This document shows positions 1 through 10,826 of a DNA stretch of 64,000 nucleotides, one piece after another. Source of the DNA: an uncultured beta proteobacterium (lineage in GTDB: Bacteria > Pseudomonadota > Gammaproteobacteria > Burkholderiales > Burkholderiaceae_C); contig CAILAY010000063.1 of NCBI GenBank assembly GCA_903832285.1, positions 1 through 64,000 on the forward strand, in the 5' to 3' direction. How positions within the stretch are numbered: position 1 is the stretch's first letter; the number at the start of each line of letters is the position of its first letter. The notes below the pieces were generated by a model, which ran no database searches, was not told where the DNA came from, and saw nothing but the letters and a program-made list of their open reading frames with translations. Both the position numbers and the translations under genes were made by a program.

Positions 1-22
1 CCTGGGTGCTCGAAGGAGATAC

Positions 23-982
23 ATGATGCTAAGCCGCACTGCCGATCACCTGTTCTGGATGTCGAGGTACACCGAGCGGGCGGAGAACACCGCTCGCATG
101 CTGGATGTGAATTACCAGACTTCTCTGCTGCCGCAGTCAGCGGAGATGGCACAGTCGGGATGGCGCGGTCTGCTTGGCATCAGTGAGTTGCTGCCGCATT
201 ACACGGCGCGCCATGGAGAGGTTCTTGGCGCTAAAGTGATGGAATTCATGGTGAAGGACGACAGCAATCCTTCGTCCATCGCCTCTTGCCTGAAGGCGGC
301 ACGTGAGAACGCGCGCGCTGTGCGCGGGACGTTCACGACCGAAGTCTGGGAGACGCAGAACCAGACCTGGTTGGAACTCAACCGGATGCTGCGCGCCGGG
401 GAGTTTGAACGTGATCCTTCCCAATTACTGGAGTGGGTCAAGTTCCGCTCACACCTGTCACGCGGCGTGACCCTGGGAACCATGCTGATGGACGAGGCGC
501 TTTACTTCATGCGTCTGGGCATCTTTCTGGAGCGCGCGGACAACACCGCGCGACTGGTGGATGTGAAGTTTCACGCGCGCGAGGGTGATTTTTTCGGCGC
601 TGTCAGCGACAAGAACCAGGAATACGACTTCTACCACTGGAGCGCGATCCTGCGCAGCGTGAGCGGCTTTGAAATTTACCGAAGGGTCTATCGTGATGTC
701 ATCAAACCCGAACGTGTGGCCGAGTTGCTGATACTGCGCCCGGACATGCCGCGCTCCCTGCACGCCAGCCTGAACGAAGTTGTCAGGAATCTGGCGCTGG
801 TGTCGGTCGACGGAGACAGTGAAACCCAACGGCGCGCCGGAAAACTGCGCGCGGAATTGCAATACGGCCGCATCGACGAAGTGCTGGCCACCGGGCTGCA
901 CGCCTACCTCACGCAGTTCCTGGACCGGGTGAACGAACTCGGCCTGCGCATCAGTCGTGACTACCTGATTCCCGCGGCCTGA
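23..982 (+). CDS. Alpha-E domain-containing protein (DUF403 family)
   Basis: ORF 319 aa, N-terminus MLSRTADHLFWMSRYTERAENTARMLDV typical of the family; AAGGAGATAC ribosome-binding site upstream. Confidence 0.9.
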   Translation: MMLSRTADHLFWMSRYTERAENTARMLDVNYQTSLLPQSAEMAQSGWRGLLGISELLPHYTARHGEVLGAKVMEFMVKDDSNPSSIASCLKAARENARAVRGTFTTEVWETQNQTWLELNRMLRAGEFERDPSQLLEWVKFRSHLSRGVTLGTMLMDEALYFMRLGIFLERADNTARLVDVKFHAREGDFFGAVSDKNQEYDFYHWSAILRSVSGFEIYRRVYRDVIKPERVAELLILRPDMPRSLHASLNEVVRNLALVSVDGDSETQRRAGKLRAELQYGRIDEVLATGLHAYLTQFLDRVNELGLRISRDYLIPAA

Positions 983-1015
983 ACTTGAGGGCAAAGGGTG
1001 GCACCCAGCCCGGGC

Positions 1016-1021
1016 TATAAT
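1016..1021 (+). promoter_or_regulatory. Candidate sigma70 -10 (TATAAT) upstream of rpsO leader
   Basis: Perfect TATAAT about 125 nt before rpsO; no good -35 seen. Confidence 0.4.
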
Positions 1022-1146
1022 CCTAAGGCTTTGCATAGTGCAAGGCGCACGTCAGCAGCAGTTCCAGCCACTGACGCAAGTAACCCCGTTGGGTGCCGGG
1101 CCGTGTCAAACACGACTGGGTGCCCCGACAATTTCCAGGAAGATTC

Positions 1147-1413
1147 ATGATCGCATCCAGCATCAAAGCCGAAGTCGTTAAAGACAATGCCCGCAAGATG
1201 GGTGACACCGGCAGCCCCGAAGTTCAAGTTGCCCTGTTGACGGCACGCATCAACGAGCTCACGCCCCACTTCAAGACCCATGCCAAGGACCACCACGGTC
1301 GCCGCGGCCTGCTGCGCATGGTCAACACCCGCAAGAGCCTGCTGGCCTACCTGAATCGCAAGGATCACGACCGCTACGTGGCCCTGATCGCGAAGCTGGG
1401 TCTGCGCAAGTAA
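1147..1413 (+). CDS. rpsO: 30S ribosomal protein S15
   Basis: 88 aa [35 protein letters not shown]...; start trimmed from the ORF-track start at 1093. Confidence 0.97.
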   Translation: MIASSIKAEVVKDNARKMGDTGSPEVQVALLTARINELTPHFKTHAKDHHGRRGLLRMVNTRKSLLAYLNRKDHDRYVALIAKLGLRK

Positions 1414-1428
1414 GCCTGATTGAATTGG

Positions 1429-1490
1429 ATGCGCCTGAGTGAGGAGCTGCAGACTTTGCCGTCTGCCCGCTGCTGACTCTGGGCGCATTT
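1429..1490 (+). terminator. Long rpsO-distal stem-loop (terminator or processing site)
   Basis: ATGCGCC/GGCGCAT outer stem, GAGT/ACTC, inner GCAGAC/GTCTGC, followed by TTTCT. Confidence 0.55.
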
Positions 1491-1526
1491 CTACTTCGGA
1501 GACGGGAAAACGAATACGCGCTGTGT

Positions 1527-1563
1527 CATTCCAGAAGAAATTGCAGCGATTTCTTCTGGAATG
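1527..1563 (+). promoter_or_regulatory. pnp leader stem-loop, likely RNase III processing site
   Basis: 15-bp perfect inverted repeat CATTCCAGAAGAAAT-TGCAGCG-ATTTCTTCTGGAATG between rpsO and pnp. Confidence 0.7.
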
Positions 1564-1634
1564 GCATCGTGTTCGAACCCACTCCGACCCTAAGCTGATA
1601 GGGATTTTTCAGTTGTGAAAACAAGGAGTTCAAC

Positions 1635-3740
1635 ATGAGCATTTTCAATAAAGTAAGCAAGACCTTTCAATGGGGTAGCAACACTGTCACCCTGGAAACC
1701 GGCGAAATCGCGCGTCAGGCCAATGGCGCCGTGCTGCTGGACATGGACGGCACCGTGGTGCTGGCCACGGTCGTTGGAAAAACCGAAGGCAAGGCCGGTC
1801 AGGACTTCTTTCCCCTGACCGTGGATTACCTGGAAAAGACCTACGCCGCAGGCAAGATTCCCGGCAGCTTTTTCAAGCGTGAAGGCCGACCCAGTGAATT
1901 CGAGACCCTCACCAGTCGCTTGATAGACCGCCCGATTCGCCCGCTGTTTCCTGAAGGTTTCTTCAATGAAGTGCACGTCGTTGTGCACACGCTGTCGCTC
2001 AACCCTGAAGTCGACGCCGACATTGCGGCCCTGATCGCCACCAGCGCCGCCTTGTCCATCAGCGGCATTCCTTTCAGCGGTCCCATCGGCGCTGCCCGCG
2101 TGGGCTACGTCAATGGTGAATATGTGCTCAATCCGGGGCAGACCCTGCGCAAGAGTTCCACGCTTGACCTGGTCGTTGCCGGCACCGAAGCGGCCGTGTT
2201 GATGGTGGAATCCGAAGCCCAGCAACTGAGCGAAGAGATCATGCTCGGCGCCGTGGTGTTCGGGCATGAGCAGGGAAACATCGCGATCAATGCCATTCAC
2301 GAACTCGTGCGAGATGCCGGAAAACCGGTGTGGGACTGGACGGCACCGGCCAAGGATGAACCGCTGATCGCCAAGGTGCACGCGCTGGCCAACGACAGAT
2401 TGGTCGCCGCCTACCAGATCCGCAACAAGCAGGCCCGCACGCGTGCCTGCCGCGAAGCCTACGCCGTCGTCATGGCCGACCTGAAGCTTGATGGCACGCC
2501 GTTTGACAGTGTCAAGGTTGAAGGCATGTTGTTCGACATTGAAGCGCGCATCGTGCGCAGCCAGATTCTGGCCGGCGAGCCGCGCATTGACGGCCGCGAC
2601 ACACGCACCGTGCGCCCGATTGAAATCCGCAACGGTGTGCTGCCCCGCACGCATGGTTCGGCCCTGTTCACGCGCGGTGAAACCCAGGCGCTGGTGGTGA
2701 CCACGCTCGGCACTGAACGCGACGCGCAGCGCATCGACGCGCTCGCCGGCGAGTACGAAGACCGCTTCATGCTGCACTACAACATGCCTCCCTTTGCCAC
2801 CGGCGAAACCGGGCGCGTCGGGACACCCAAGCGCCGTGAAATCGGCCATGGCCGTCTGGCCAAACGCGCTTTGATGGCGTGTTTGCCGAGCAAGGAAGAC
2901 TTCCCCTACACCATGCGCGTTGTGAGTGAGATCACCGAGTCCAATGGTTCGTCTTCCATGGCTTCTGTCTGTGGCGGCTGTCTGTCACTGATGGATGCAG
3001 GCGTTCCCATGAAGGCGCATGTGGCCGGGATTGCCATGGGCCTGATCAAGGACGAAAGCCGCTTTGCGGTGCTGACCGATATCCTCGGAGACGAAGATCA
3101 TCTGGGCGACATGGACTTCAAGGTTGCAGGCACCACCAACGGCGTTACGGCGCTGCAGATGGATATCAAGATCCAGGGCATCACCAAGGAGATCATGCAG
3201 GTCGCGCTGGCACAGGCCAAGGAAGCACGCATGCACATTCTGGGCAAGATGCAGGAGGCCATGGGCCAAGCCAAGACCGAAGTGTCCAGCTTCGCACCCA
3301 AGCTCTACACCATGAAGATCAACCCCGAAAAGATCCGCGACGTTATCGGCAAGGGAGGCGCGGTGATTCGCGCCCTGACCGAAGAAACAGGTTGCCAGAT
3401 CAACATCGAGGAAGACGGCACGATCACGATTGCCGCGACCGATGGTGCCAAGGCCGAGGAAGCCAAACGCCGTATCGCCCAGATCACGGCCGAAGTGGAA
3501 ATCGGCAAGGTCTATGAAGGCGCGATCACCAAGATTTTGGACTTCGGCGCACTGGTCAACCTGCTGCCGGGCAAGGATGGCCTGCTGCACATCAGCCAGA
3601 TCGCGCACGAGCGCGTGGAAAAAGTGTCCGACTATCTGAGCGAAGGACAGATCGTCAAGGTCAAGGTCATGGAAACCGATGAAAAAGGTCGGGTCAAACT
3701 GTCCATGAAGGCTTTGCTGGATCGGCCCGCACAGGGTTGA
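1635..3740 (+). CDS. pnp: Polyribonucleotide nucleotidyltransferase
   Basis: 701 aa with RNase PH repeats, KH ([20 protein letters not shown]) and S1 domains. Confidence 0.98.
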   Translation: MSIFNKVSKTFQWGSNTVTLETGEIARQANGAVLLDMDGTVVLATVVGKTEGKAGQDFFPLTVDYLEKTYAAGKIPGSFFKREGRPSEFETLTSRLIDRPIRPLFPEGFFNEVHVVVHTLSLNPEVDADIAALIATSAALSISGIPFSGPIGAARVGYVNGEYVLNPGQTLRKSSTLDLVVAGTEAAVLMVESEAQQLSEEIMLGAVVFGHEQGNIAINAIHELVRDAGKPVWDWTAPAKDEPLIAKVHALANDRLVAAYQIRNKQARTRACREAYAVVMADLKLDGTPFDSVKVEGMLFDIEARIVRSQILAGEPRIDGRDTRTVRPIEIRNGVLPRTHGSALFTRGETQALVVTTLGTERDAQRIDALAGEYEDRFMLHYNMPPFATGETGRVGTPKRREIGHGRLAKRALMACLPSKEDFPYTMRVVSEITESNGSSSMASVCGGCLSLMDAGVPMKAHVAGIAMGLIKDESRFAVLTDILGDEDHLGDMDFKVAGTTNGVTALQMDIKIQGITKEIMQVALAQAKEARMHILGKMQEAMGQAKTEVSSFAPKLYTMKINPEKIRDVIGKGGAVIRALTEETGCQINIEEDGTITIAATDGAKAEEAKRRIAQITAEVEIGKVYEGAITKILDFGALVNLLPGKDGLLHISQIAHERVEKVSDYLSEGQIVKVKVMETDEKGRVKLSMKALLDRPAQG

Positions 3741-3817
3741 GGTCGCGCGGATACGAGTGTGGGACGGGCTTGGCAACAGGTCCGCGCCGCTTCAAGTCCA
3801 ATCCTACATCAGTCGTG

Positions 3818-4837
3818 ATGCAAGCCTTCGAAATCACCTCCTTTGGAACACCTGACGTATTGCGTCTGGGGCAGCGCCCTGCGCCGGTGGCGGGCGAGGG
3901 CGAGCTACTGATTCGGGTATCGGCCAGTGGGGTGAACCGGCCTGATGTGCTACAGCGCGCCGGCCACTATCCTGCGCCTCCCGGAGCCTCCGATATTCCG
4001 GGGCTCGAAGTCGCGGGTGAGATCGTGGGCGGTGACGCGCAGGCGCTTGCCGCTGCCGGATTCAGACTAGGCGACGCGGTCTGTGCGCTGGTGTCCGGGG
4101 GCGGTTACGCCGAACTCTGCGTGGCACCGGTGGGTCAATGTCTTCATGTGCCCAAGGGCTTGAGCCTGACGCAGGCAGCGGCTTTGCCTGAGACCTTTTT
4201 CACAGTCTGGAGCAATGTGTTTGATCGCGGCCATTTGCTGCCCGGGGAAACCCTGCTCGTGCAGGGGGGCGCGAGCGGCATTGGCGTCACGGCCATTCAG
4301 ATGGCCAAGGCGCTGGGGGCGAAGGTGATCGTGACGGCGGGAAGCGACGAAAAGTGTGCTGCCTGCGTGGCGCTGGGTGCGGAGCACGCCATCAATTACC
4401 GCACACAGGACTTTGTGCAGGAAGTGAAGACCCTGACGGCTGGCAGAGGCGTAGACGTCATTCTGGACATGGTGGCCGGCGACTACGTGGCGCGCGAGTT
4501 GGAATGTCTGGCAGAGGACGGGCGCCTGGTCATCATCGCAGTGCAGGGTGGGATCAAGAGCCAGATCAACGCGGGTCTGGTGCTGCGTCGGCGTCTGACT
4601 GTCACCGGCTCCACACTGAGGCCGCGCCCCGTGGCCTTCAAGGAGCAAATAGCGCGCGCGCTGAAGCAGCATGTTTGGCCTTTACTGGAAAACGGAAAGA
4701 TCAGGCCGGTGATCCACAGCACATTTGCTGTAGCGCAGCCTGATCCGGACGCAGACAGTGCGGCAGCCCACGCGCACCGTCTGATGGAATCGAATGAACA
4801 TGTGGGAAAGATCGTTTTGACCTGGGGTACACGATGA
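3818..4837 (+). CDS. NAD(P)H-quinone oxidoreductase (zinc-independent MDR family, PIG3-like)
   Basis: [21 protein letters not shown]..., [20 protein letters not shown] cofactor motif; start trimmed. Confidence 0.88.
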   Translation: MQAFEITSFGTPDVLRLGQRPAPVAGEGELLIRVSASGVNRPDVLQRAGHYPAPPGASDIPGLEVAGEIVGGDAQALAAAGFRLGDAVCALVSGGGYAELCVAPVGQCLHVPKGLSLTQAAALPETFFTVWSNVFDRGHLLPGETLLVQGGASGIGVTAIQMAKALGAKVIVTAGSDEKCAACVALGAEHAINYRTQDFVQEVKTLTAGRGVDVILDMVAGDYVARELECLAEDGRLVIIAVQGGIKSQINAGLVLRRRLTVTGSTLRPRPVAFKEQIARALKQHVWPLLENGKIRPVIHSTFAVAQPDPDADSAAAHAHRLMESNEHVGKIVLTWGTR

Positions 4838-5583
4838 AGAAGAAACTGATTGCCGGCAACTGGAAGATGAACGGCAGCCTGGCTGCGAATGAGGCTCTGG
4901 TGCGCGCGCTGCAGGCCGGGCTCGCAACCCACACCGCAAGTTGTGATGTAGCAGTGTGCGTCCCGGCTCCCTACCTGGCGCAGGCTCAGGGTCTGCTCGC
5001 AGCCGGTGGCATTGCGCTGGGGGCACAGGATGTTTCGGCGTTTGAGGTCGGTGCCTACACTGGCGAAGCATCCGCCTCCATGCTGAAGGAATTTGGTGTG
5101 CGCTACTGCCTTGTGGGTCACTCAGAGCGCAGGCTATACCACGGCGAAACCGACGTCCTGGTTGCGACCAAAGCACAGCGCGCCCTGGCCGCGGGCATCA
5201 CGCCCATCGTGTGCATTGGAGAAACGCTGGCCGAGCGCGAAGCTGGCAGGACCGAAGAAGTGGTGAAGCGCCAACTCGCTGCCGTGATCGCTGCCAACGG
5301 GCATTGCGTGAGCGAAATCGTAGTCGCGTATGAGCCGGTCTGGGCCATCGGCACCGGCAAGACGGCGTCGCCCGAGCAGGCGCAACAGGTGCACGCCGTG
5401 CTCCGCGCGCAGTTGCACGCGGCAAGCGCACACGCCGATCGCATCCAGATTCTGTATGGCGGCAGTATGAATGCTGCCAATGCCAATCAGTTGCTCGCGC
5501 AGGCCGATATTGATGGTGGCTTGATTGGCGGCGCCGCTCTCAAGTCAGCCGATTTTTTGACCATCATCGCTGCAGCCCAGTAG
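4834..5583 (+). CDS. tpiA: Triose-phosphate isomerase
   Basis: [45 protein letters not shown] motifs. Confidence 0.98.
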   Translation: MKKKLIAGNWKMNGSLAANEALVRALQAGLATHTASCDVAVCVPAPYLAQAQGLLAAGGIALGAQDVSAFEVGAYTGEASASMLKEFGVRYCLVGHSERRLYHGETDVLVATKAQRALAAGITPIVCIGETLAEREAGRTEEVVKRQLAAVIAANGHCVSEIVVAYEPVWAIGTGKTASPEQAQQVHAVLRAQLHAASAHADRIQILYGGSMNAANANQLLAQADIDGGLIGGAALKSADFLTIIAAAQ

Positions 5584-5620
5584 CAACAGCGGATCCCGTT
5601 ATTCCATCAGGAGTTATGCA

Positions 5621-5992
5621 ATGAATGTTTTTCTCACTATCGTTTTGGCCCTGCAGATGCTGTCGGCTTTGGGGATGATAGGTTTGATCCTGGTTCAACA
5701 CGGCAAGGGCGCGGACATGGGCGCGGCCTTTGGCAGTGGTGGTTCCGGCAGTCTCTTTGGCGCCAGCGGCAGCGCGAACTTCCTGTCGCGCACCACTGCC
5801 GTGCTCGCGGCCATGTTCTTTGCATGCACTTTGGCGCTTGCCTACTTCGGGCACCTTCGTCCAAGCAACGGCAACAGCACCGGAAGCGTATTGGAGTCTG
5901 CCCCGGTTGCCGCACCAGCAGCATCAGTACCTGCTCCCAGCACAACACCCTCTTTGCCCGCATCAGGCGCAGCACAAATCCCCACTCGTTGA
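5621..5992 (+). CDS. secG: Preprotein translocase subunit SecG
   Basis: Two TM segments, LILVQHGKGADMGAAFGSGGSGSLFGASGSANFLSRTT. Confidence 0.95.
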   Translation: MNVFLTIVLALQMLSALGMIGLILVQHGKGADMGAAFGSGGSGSLFGASGSANFLSRTTAVLAAMFFACTLALAYFGHLRPSNGNSTGSVLESAPVAAPAASVPAPSTTPSLPASGAAQIPTR

Positions 5993-6111
5993 CATGGGTC
6001 AAATTTCACCTTGGCTTGGGTCAAGGATCAGCGTGATTCGAGGGTAAACTCAGCGCTTGTCTGGTGAGCAATGCCTGCAAAGGTTCCTCACGCCATCCAG
6101 ACAAAAAGACC

Positions 6112-6196
6112 GCCGTCGTGGTGAAATTGGTAGACACGCTATCTTGAGGGGGTAGTGGCGAAAGCTGTGCGAGTTCGAGTCTCGCCGACGGCACCA
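6112..6196 (+). tRNA. tRNA-Leu (anticodon GAG), CCA encoded
   Basis: Acceptor stem GCCGTCG/CGACGGC, anticodon stem CTATC-TTGAGGG-GGTAG, class II variable arm, GTTCGAGTC T-loop, terminal ACCA. Confidence 0.95.
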
Positions 6197-6257
6197 AAGC
6201 AATTCGGTTTGCTGGAGTGGGTGCATTGCAAACTCAAGTGGTGAAGAGATTCTTTTG

Positions 6258-6617
6258 ATGAACATCGACCAGTATCTCCCAGTCTTTCTATTTATTTTGG
6301 TAGGCATTGGCGTCGGTGTCGCGCCTCAGGTGCTGGGCTACATACTCGGTCCCAACCGACCTGACGTCGCCAAAAATTCTCCCTACGAATGTGGCTTCGA
6401 AGCGTTCGAAGACGCGCGCATGAAGTTCGATGTGCGCTACTACCTCGTGGCCATTCTCTTCATTCTTTTCGACCTGGAAATCGCGTTCCTGGTGCCCTGG
6501 GCGGCAGCGCTCAAGGACCTGGGAATTGTCGGATTCTGGGAAGTCATCGTCTTCCTTGCAATTCTCGTCCTGGGATTTGTTTACATGTGGAAAAAAGGCG
6601 CCCTGGACTGGGAGTAA
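6258..6617 (+). CDS. nuoA: NADH-quinone oxidoreductase subunit A
   Basis: [23 protein letters not shown]..., [37 protein letters not shown]. Confidence 0.97.
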   Translation: MNIDQYLPVFLFILVGIGVGVAPQVLGYILGPNRPDVAKNSPYECGFEAFEDARMKFDVRYYLVAILFILFDLEIAFLVPWAAALKDLGIVGFWEVIVFLAILVLGFVYMWKKGALDWE

Positions 6618-6621
6618 CACA

Positions 6622-7101
6622 ATGATAGAAGGCGTTCTCAAAGAAGGTTTCATCACCACCAATTACGACACGGTGATGAACTGGGCCAGGACTGGCTCAC
6701 TGTGGCCGATGTCGTTTGGGCTGGCCTGCTGTGCCGTGGAAATGATGCATGCGGCGACAGCGCGCTACGACATCAGCCGCTTTGGCGCGGAGGTGTTTCG
6801 CGCCAGTCCCCGTCAGGCCGACCTGATCATTGTGGCCGGCACCCTGTGCAACAAGATGGCGCCCGCCTTTCGCAAGGTCTACGACCAGATGAGTGAGCCG
6901 CGCTGGGTGATTTCCATGGGGTCGTGTGCAAATGGCGGGGGTTACTACCATTACAGCTACTCAGTGGTTCGAGGTTGTGATCGCATCGTCCCGGTGGACG
7001 TGTATGTGCCGGGCTGCCCGCCCACGGCTGAAGCGCTGCTCTACGGCATCATCCAGTTGCAGCACAAGATTCGTCGCACACAAACCATTGCACGCGCCTG
7101 A
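6622..7101 (+). CDS. nuoB: NADH-quinone oxidoreductase subunit B
   Basis: [53 protein letters not shown]; start trimmed. Confidence 0.97.
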   Translation: MIEGVLKEGFITTNYDTVMNWARTGSLWPMSFGLACCAVEMMHAATARYDISRFGAEVFRASPRQADLIIVAGTLCNKMAPAFRKVYDQMSEPRWVISMGSCANGGGYYHYSYSVVRGCDRIVPVDVYVPGCPPTAEALLYGIIQLQHKIRRTQTIARA

Positions 7102-7111
7102 GGAACATGCG

Positions 7112-7720
7112 ATGACTTCTTTTGCCGTCAATCCCCAGACCCTCAAGACCCAGGTGGATGCTGCTTTGGGCAATTTGATTGTTAGCAGCGTGGTTCGATT
7201 GGATGAACTCACAATCGTCGTCGATGCGAAAGATTACCTGCGCACCGCACAGATCTTGCGTGACGATCCGCAATGCCGCTTCGAGCAGTTGATCGACCTT
7301 TGCGGCGTGGATTACTCCACCTACAAGGACCAGGCCCAATCGGGCTTGCGCTATTGCGTGGTGTCGCATCTTTTGTCGGTAAGCTTGAACCAGCGAATTC
7401 GGCTGAAGGTCTATGCGACCGATGACACATTTCCGGTGCTGCCTTCGTTGTGCGATGTCTGGAGTTCCACCAGCTGGTTTGAACGCGAGGCGTTCGACCT
7501 GTTCGGCATCGTATTTGAAGGGCATAACGATCTGCGCCGCATCCTGACTGACTATGGCTTTATCGGCCACCCGTTCCGCAAGGATTTTCCGACCACGGGT
7601 CACGTGGAAATGCGCTACGACCCCGAGCAAAAGCGAGTGGTCTATCAGCCCGTCACGATTGAGCCGCGCGAGATCACGCCGCGCATCATCCGTGAACCCA
7701 ACTACGGCGGGGCGCACTGA
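7112..7720 (+). CDS. nuoC: NADH-quinone oxidoreductase subunit C
   Basis: [46 protein letters not shown]; start trimmed. Confidence 0.96.
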   Translation: MTSFAVNPQTLKTQVDAALGNLIVSSVVRLDELTIVVDAKDYLRTAQILRDDPQCRFEQLIDLCGVDYSTYKDQAQSGLRYCVVSHLLSVSLNQRIRLKVYATDDTFPVLPSLCDVWSSTSWFEREAFDLFGIVFEGHNDLRRILTDYGFIGHPFRKDFPTTGHVEMRYDPEQKRVVYQPVTIEPREITPRIIREPNYGGAH

Positions 7721-7722
7721 AA

Positions 7723-8976
7723 ATGGCCGATATCAAGAACTACACCCTGAATTTCGGGCCACAGCATCCGGCAGCGCACGGCGTGTTGCGCCTCGTGCTC
7801 GAGTTGGACGGCGAAGTGATTCAGCGCGCGGATCCGCACATTGGTTTGTTGCATCGCGCGACTGAGAAGCTGGCGGAAAGCAAGACCTATATTCAGGCAT
7901 TGCCTTACATGGACCGGCTCGACTATATGTCGATGATGTGCAACGAACAGGCGTATTGTCTTGCGGTGGAAAAGCTGCTCGGACTGCAAGTGCCGTTGCG
8001 CGCGCAATACATCCGAGTCATGTTCTCTGAGATCACGCGCATGCTCAATCACCTGTTGTGGGTGGGGGCGCACGGCTTGGACTGCGGCGCAATGACGGTG
8101 ATGCTGTACGCGTTTCGCGAACGCGAAGACTTGCTCGACATGTATGAGGCGGTCAGTGGCGCGCGCATGCACGCAGCCTACTTCCGGCCGGGTGGCGTTT
8201 ATCGCGACTTGCCAGACAGCATGGCGCGGCACGAGCCAAACAAGATTCGCAGCGCCAAGTCCACTGAACGGCTCAACCGCAATCGCTCCGGCAGTCTGCT
8301 CGATTTCATCGACGATTTCACCCAACGTTTCCCAACCTATCTGGCCGAGTACCACACACTGTTGACGGACAACCGCATCTGGAAACAGCGCACTGTGGGC
8401 ATCGGCGTGGTCACGCCCGAACGCGCGCTCAATCTGGGTTTTACCGGCCCCATGCTGCGCGGCTCAGGCATCGCCTGGGATCTGCGCAAGAAGCAACCTT
8501 ACGACGCCTACGCACACATGGACTTTGACGTTCCAGTGGGCAAGACCGGTGACAGCTACGACCGCTATCTCGTGCGCATGGAAGAGATGAAGCAGTCCAA
8601 TCGCATCATCAAGCAGTGCGTCGACTGGCTGCGCGTGAATCCGGGTCCGGTCATCACCGATAACCACAAGATTGCGCCGCCGGACCGTGAATCCATGAAG
8701 TCCAACATGGAAGATTTGATTCACCACTTCAAACTCTTTTCCGAAGGATTTGCCGTTCCCGAAGGCGAGGCCTACGCCGCGATCGAACATCCCAAGGGCG
8801 AGTTCGGCATTTACCTGGTGAGCGATGGCGCGAACAAGCCCTACCGCATGAAGATTCGCCCGCCCGCGTTTGTGCATCTGGCGGCCTTGGACGAGATGGG
8901 CAAGGGCCACATGATTGCCGATGCGGTGGCCATTATTGGCACGATGGATATTGTGTTTGGGGAAGTGGACCGATGA
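7723..8976 (+). CDS. nuoD: NADH-quinone oxidoreductase subunit D
   Basis: [42 protein letters not shown]. Confidence 0.98.
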   Translation: MADIKNYTLNFGPQHPAAHGVLRLVLELDGEVIQRADPHIGLLHRATEKLAESKTYIQALPYMDRLDYMSMMCNEQAYCLAVEKLLGLQVPLRAQYIRVMFSEITRMLNHLLWVGAHGLDCGAMTVMLYAFREREDLLDMYEAVSGARMHAAYFRPGGVYRDLPDSMARHEPNKIRSAKSTERLNRNRSGSLLDFIDDFTQRFPTYLAEYHTLLTDNRIWKQRTVGIGVVTPERALNLGFTGPMLRGSGIAWDLRKKQPYDAYAHMDFDVPVGKTGDSYDRYLVRMEEMKQSNRIIKQCVDWLRVNPGPVITDNHKIAPPDRESMKSNMEDLIHHFKLFSEGFAVPEGEAYAAIEHPKGEFGIYLVSDGANKPYRMKIRPPAFVHLAALDEMGKGHMIADAVAIIGTMDIVFGEVDR

Positions 8977-9464
8977 TTTCCGAAGAATCCAAAACGCGCT
9001 TCGCCCAGGAAGTCGCCAAATACCCAGCAGATCAAAAGCAGTCTGCAGTCATGGCCTGTCTGGCGATTGCCCAGCAGCAACTGGGATACGTCAGTACCGA
9101 AGCCGAGCGCGAGATTGCGGCGTACCTTGGTATGGCGCCCATGGCCGTGCATGAGGTGACGAGCTTCTACAACATGTACAACCAGCAAGCCGTTGGCAAG
9201 TACAAGCTCAATGTTTGTACCAACTTGTCGTGTCAGGTACGCGGGGGCGACCACGCCTTGGCCCACCTGGAGCACAAGCTCGGTGTGAGCATGGGAGGGA
9301 CCACGGCTGACGGTATGTTCACCTTGCAGCAGTGCGAGTGCGTGGGTGCCTGTGCCGACGCACCGGTGCTGCTCGTGAATGACCGCAATATGTGCAGTTT
9401 CATGAGCGACGACAAGCTCGATAAGTTGGTGGACGGCTTGCGCGCCGCGGAGGGCAAGGCATGA
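8973..9464 (+). CDS. nuoE: NADH-quinone oxidoreductase subunit E
   Basis: Thioredoxin-like 2Fe-2[11 protein letters not shown]...[13 protein letters not shown]. Confidence 0.97.
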   Translation: MISEESKTRFAQEVAKYPADQKQSAVMACLAIAQQQLGYVSTEAEREIAAYLGMAPMAVHEVTSFYNMYNQQAVGKYKLNVCTNLSCQVRGGDHALAHLEHKLGVSMGGTTADGMFTLQQCECVGACADAPVLLVNDRNMCSFMSDDKLDKLVDGLRAAEGKA

Positions 9465-10816
9465 ACGCGCAACAAGTGCTGGCGCAATTTCAGGCCACGG
9501 GCAATGAAACGTCATTCCACGGCCGCCACATCGAGCCGCAGATCATGGCGGGACTTAACGGTGCCAACTGGCGTCTGTCGGACTACGAGGGGCGCGGTGG
9601 CTACCAAGCCCTGCGCAAGATCCTGGGTCAGGACGGCGTTGCCGCCATCACCCCCGATGAAGTGATCGCCACGGTCAAGGCCTCGGCACTGCGGGGCCGC
9701 GGCGGTGCAGGTTTCCCCACCGGACTCAAATGGAGTTTCATGCCGCGAAAGTTTGCGGGCGACAAATATCTGGTCTGCAACTCGGACGAGGGCGAGCCCG
9801 GAACTTGCAAGGACCGCGACATTCTGCAGTTCAATCCGCACATTGTGATTGAAGGCATGATCATCGCTGCCTATGCCATGGGCACAGCGGTTGGCTACAA
9901 CTACATTCACGGCGAAATCTTCCAGACCTATGAGCGTTTTGAAGAAGCGCTGCGTGAAGCGCGCGCCGCCGGCCTGCTGGGTGACAACATCCTGGGCAGT
10001 GGATTCAACTTCCAACTGCACGCGGCGCATGGATTTGGCGCGTACATCTGCGGCGAGGAAACCGCCTTGCTGGAATCGCTTGAAGGCAAGAAGGGGCAGC
10101 CGCGCTACAAGCCACCATTCCCCGCCAGCTTTGGCCTTTACGGCAGGCCCACGACAATCAACAACACAGAGACCTTTGCGGCCGTTCCCTGGATCATTCG
10201 CAATGGCGCGCAAGCGTACCTGGAATGCGGAAAGCCCAACAACGGTGGCACCAAGATTTTCTCCGTCAGCGGTGATGTGGAGCGCCCGGGGAACTTTGAA
10301 ATTCCCATGGGGACGCCATTTTCCAAACTACTGGAACTGGCTGGTGGTGTTCGCGCCGGACGATCGCTCAAGGCCGTGATTCCCGGTGGTTCCTCCTCAC
10401 CCGTGCTGCCTGCGTCCATCATCATGGAATGCACCATGGACTACGACTCGATTGCCAAGGCCGGGTCCATGCTCGGCTCTGGTGCGGTGATCGTGCTGGA
10501 CGACAGCCGCTGCATGGTCAGGAGCTTGCAGCGGCTGAGCTACTTTTACATGCATGAATCCTGCGGTCAATGCACACCGTGCCGCGAAGGCACAGGATGG
10601 CTCTCACGCATGGTCGATCGCATCGAGACCGGCAAAGGTCGTCCCGATGACATGGACCTGCTGGACAACGTGGCCGAGAACATCATGGGCCGCACGATTT
10701 GCGCGCTCGGTGACGCGGCGGCAATGCCGGTGCGCGCCATGATCAAGCACTTCCGCCCCGAATTTGAATATCACGTAGCGCACAAGACCTGCCTGGTCCC
10801 GCCTGCATCTGAGTGA
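9461..10816 (+). CDS. nuoF: NADH-quinone oxidoreductase subunit F
   Basis: [46 protein letters not shown]. Confidence 0.98.
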   Translation: MNAQQVLAQFQATGNETSFHGRHIEPQIMAGLNGANWRLSDYEGRGGYQALRKILGQDGVAAITPDEVIATVKASALRGRGGAGFPTGLKWSFMPRKFAGDKYLVCNSDEGEPGTCKDRDILQFNPHIVIEGMIIAAYAMGTAVGYNYIHGEIFQTYERFEEALREARAAGLLGDNILGSGFNFQLHAAHGFGAYICGEETALLESLEGKKGQPRYKPPFPASFGLYGRPTTINNTETFAAVPWIIRNGAQAYLECGKPNNGGTKIFSVSGDVERPGNFEIPMGTPFSKLLELAGGVRAGRSLKAVIPGGSSSPVLPASIIMECTMDYDSIAKAGSMLGSGAVIVLDDSRCMVRSLQRLSYFYMHESCGQCTPCREGTGWLSRMVDRIETGKGRPDDMDLLDNVAENIMGRTICALGDAAAMPVRAMIKHFRPEFEYHVAHKTCLVPPASE

Positions 10817-10826
10817 GCCATGCACC

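Noticed and set aside
1590-2849. 419-aa antisense frame opposite pnp
   Set aside because: Codon-bias shadow ORF with no domain features.
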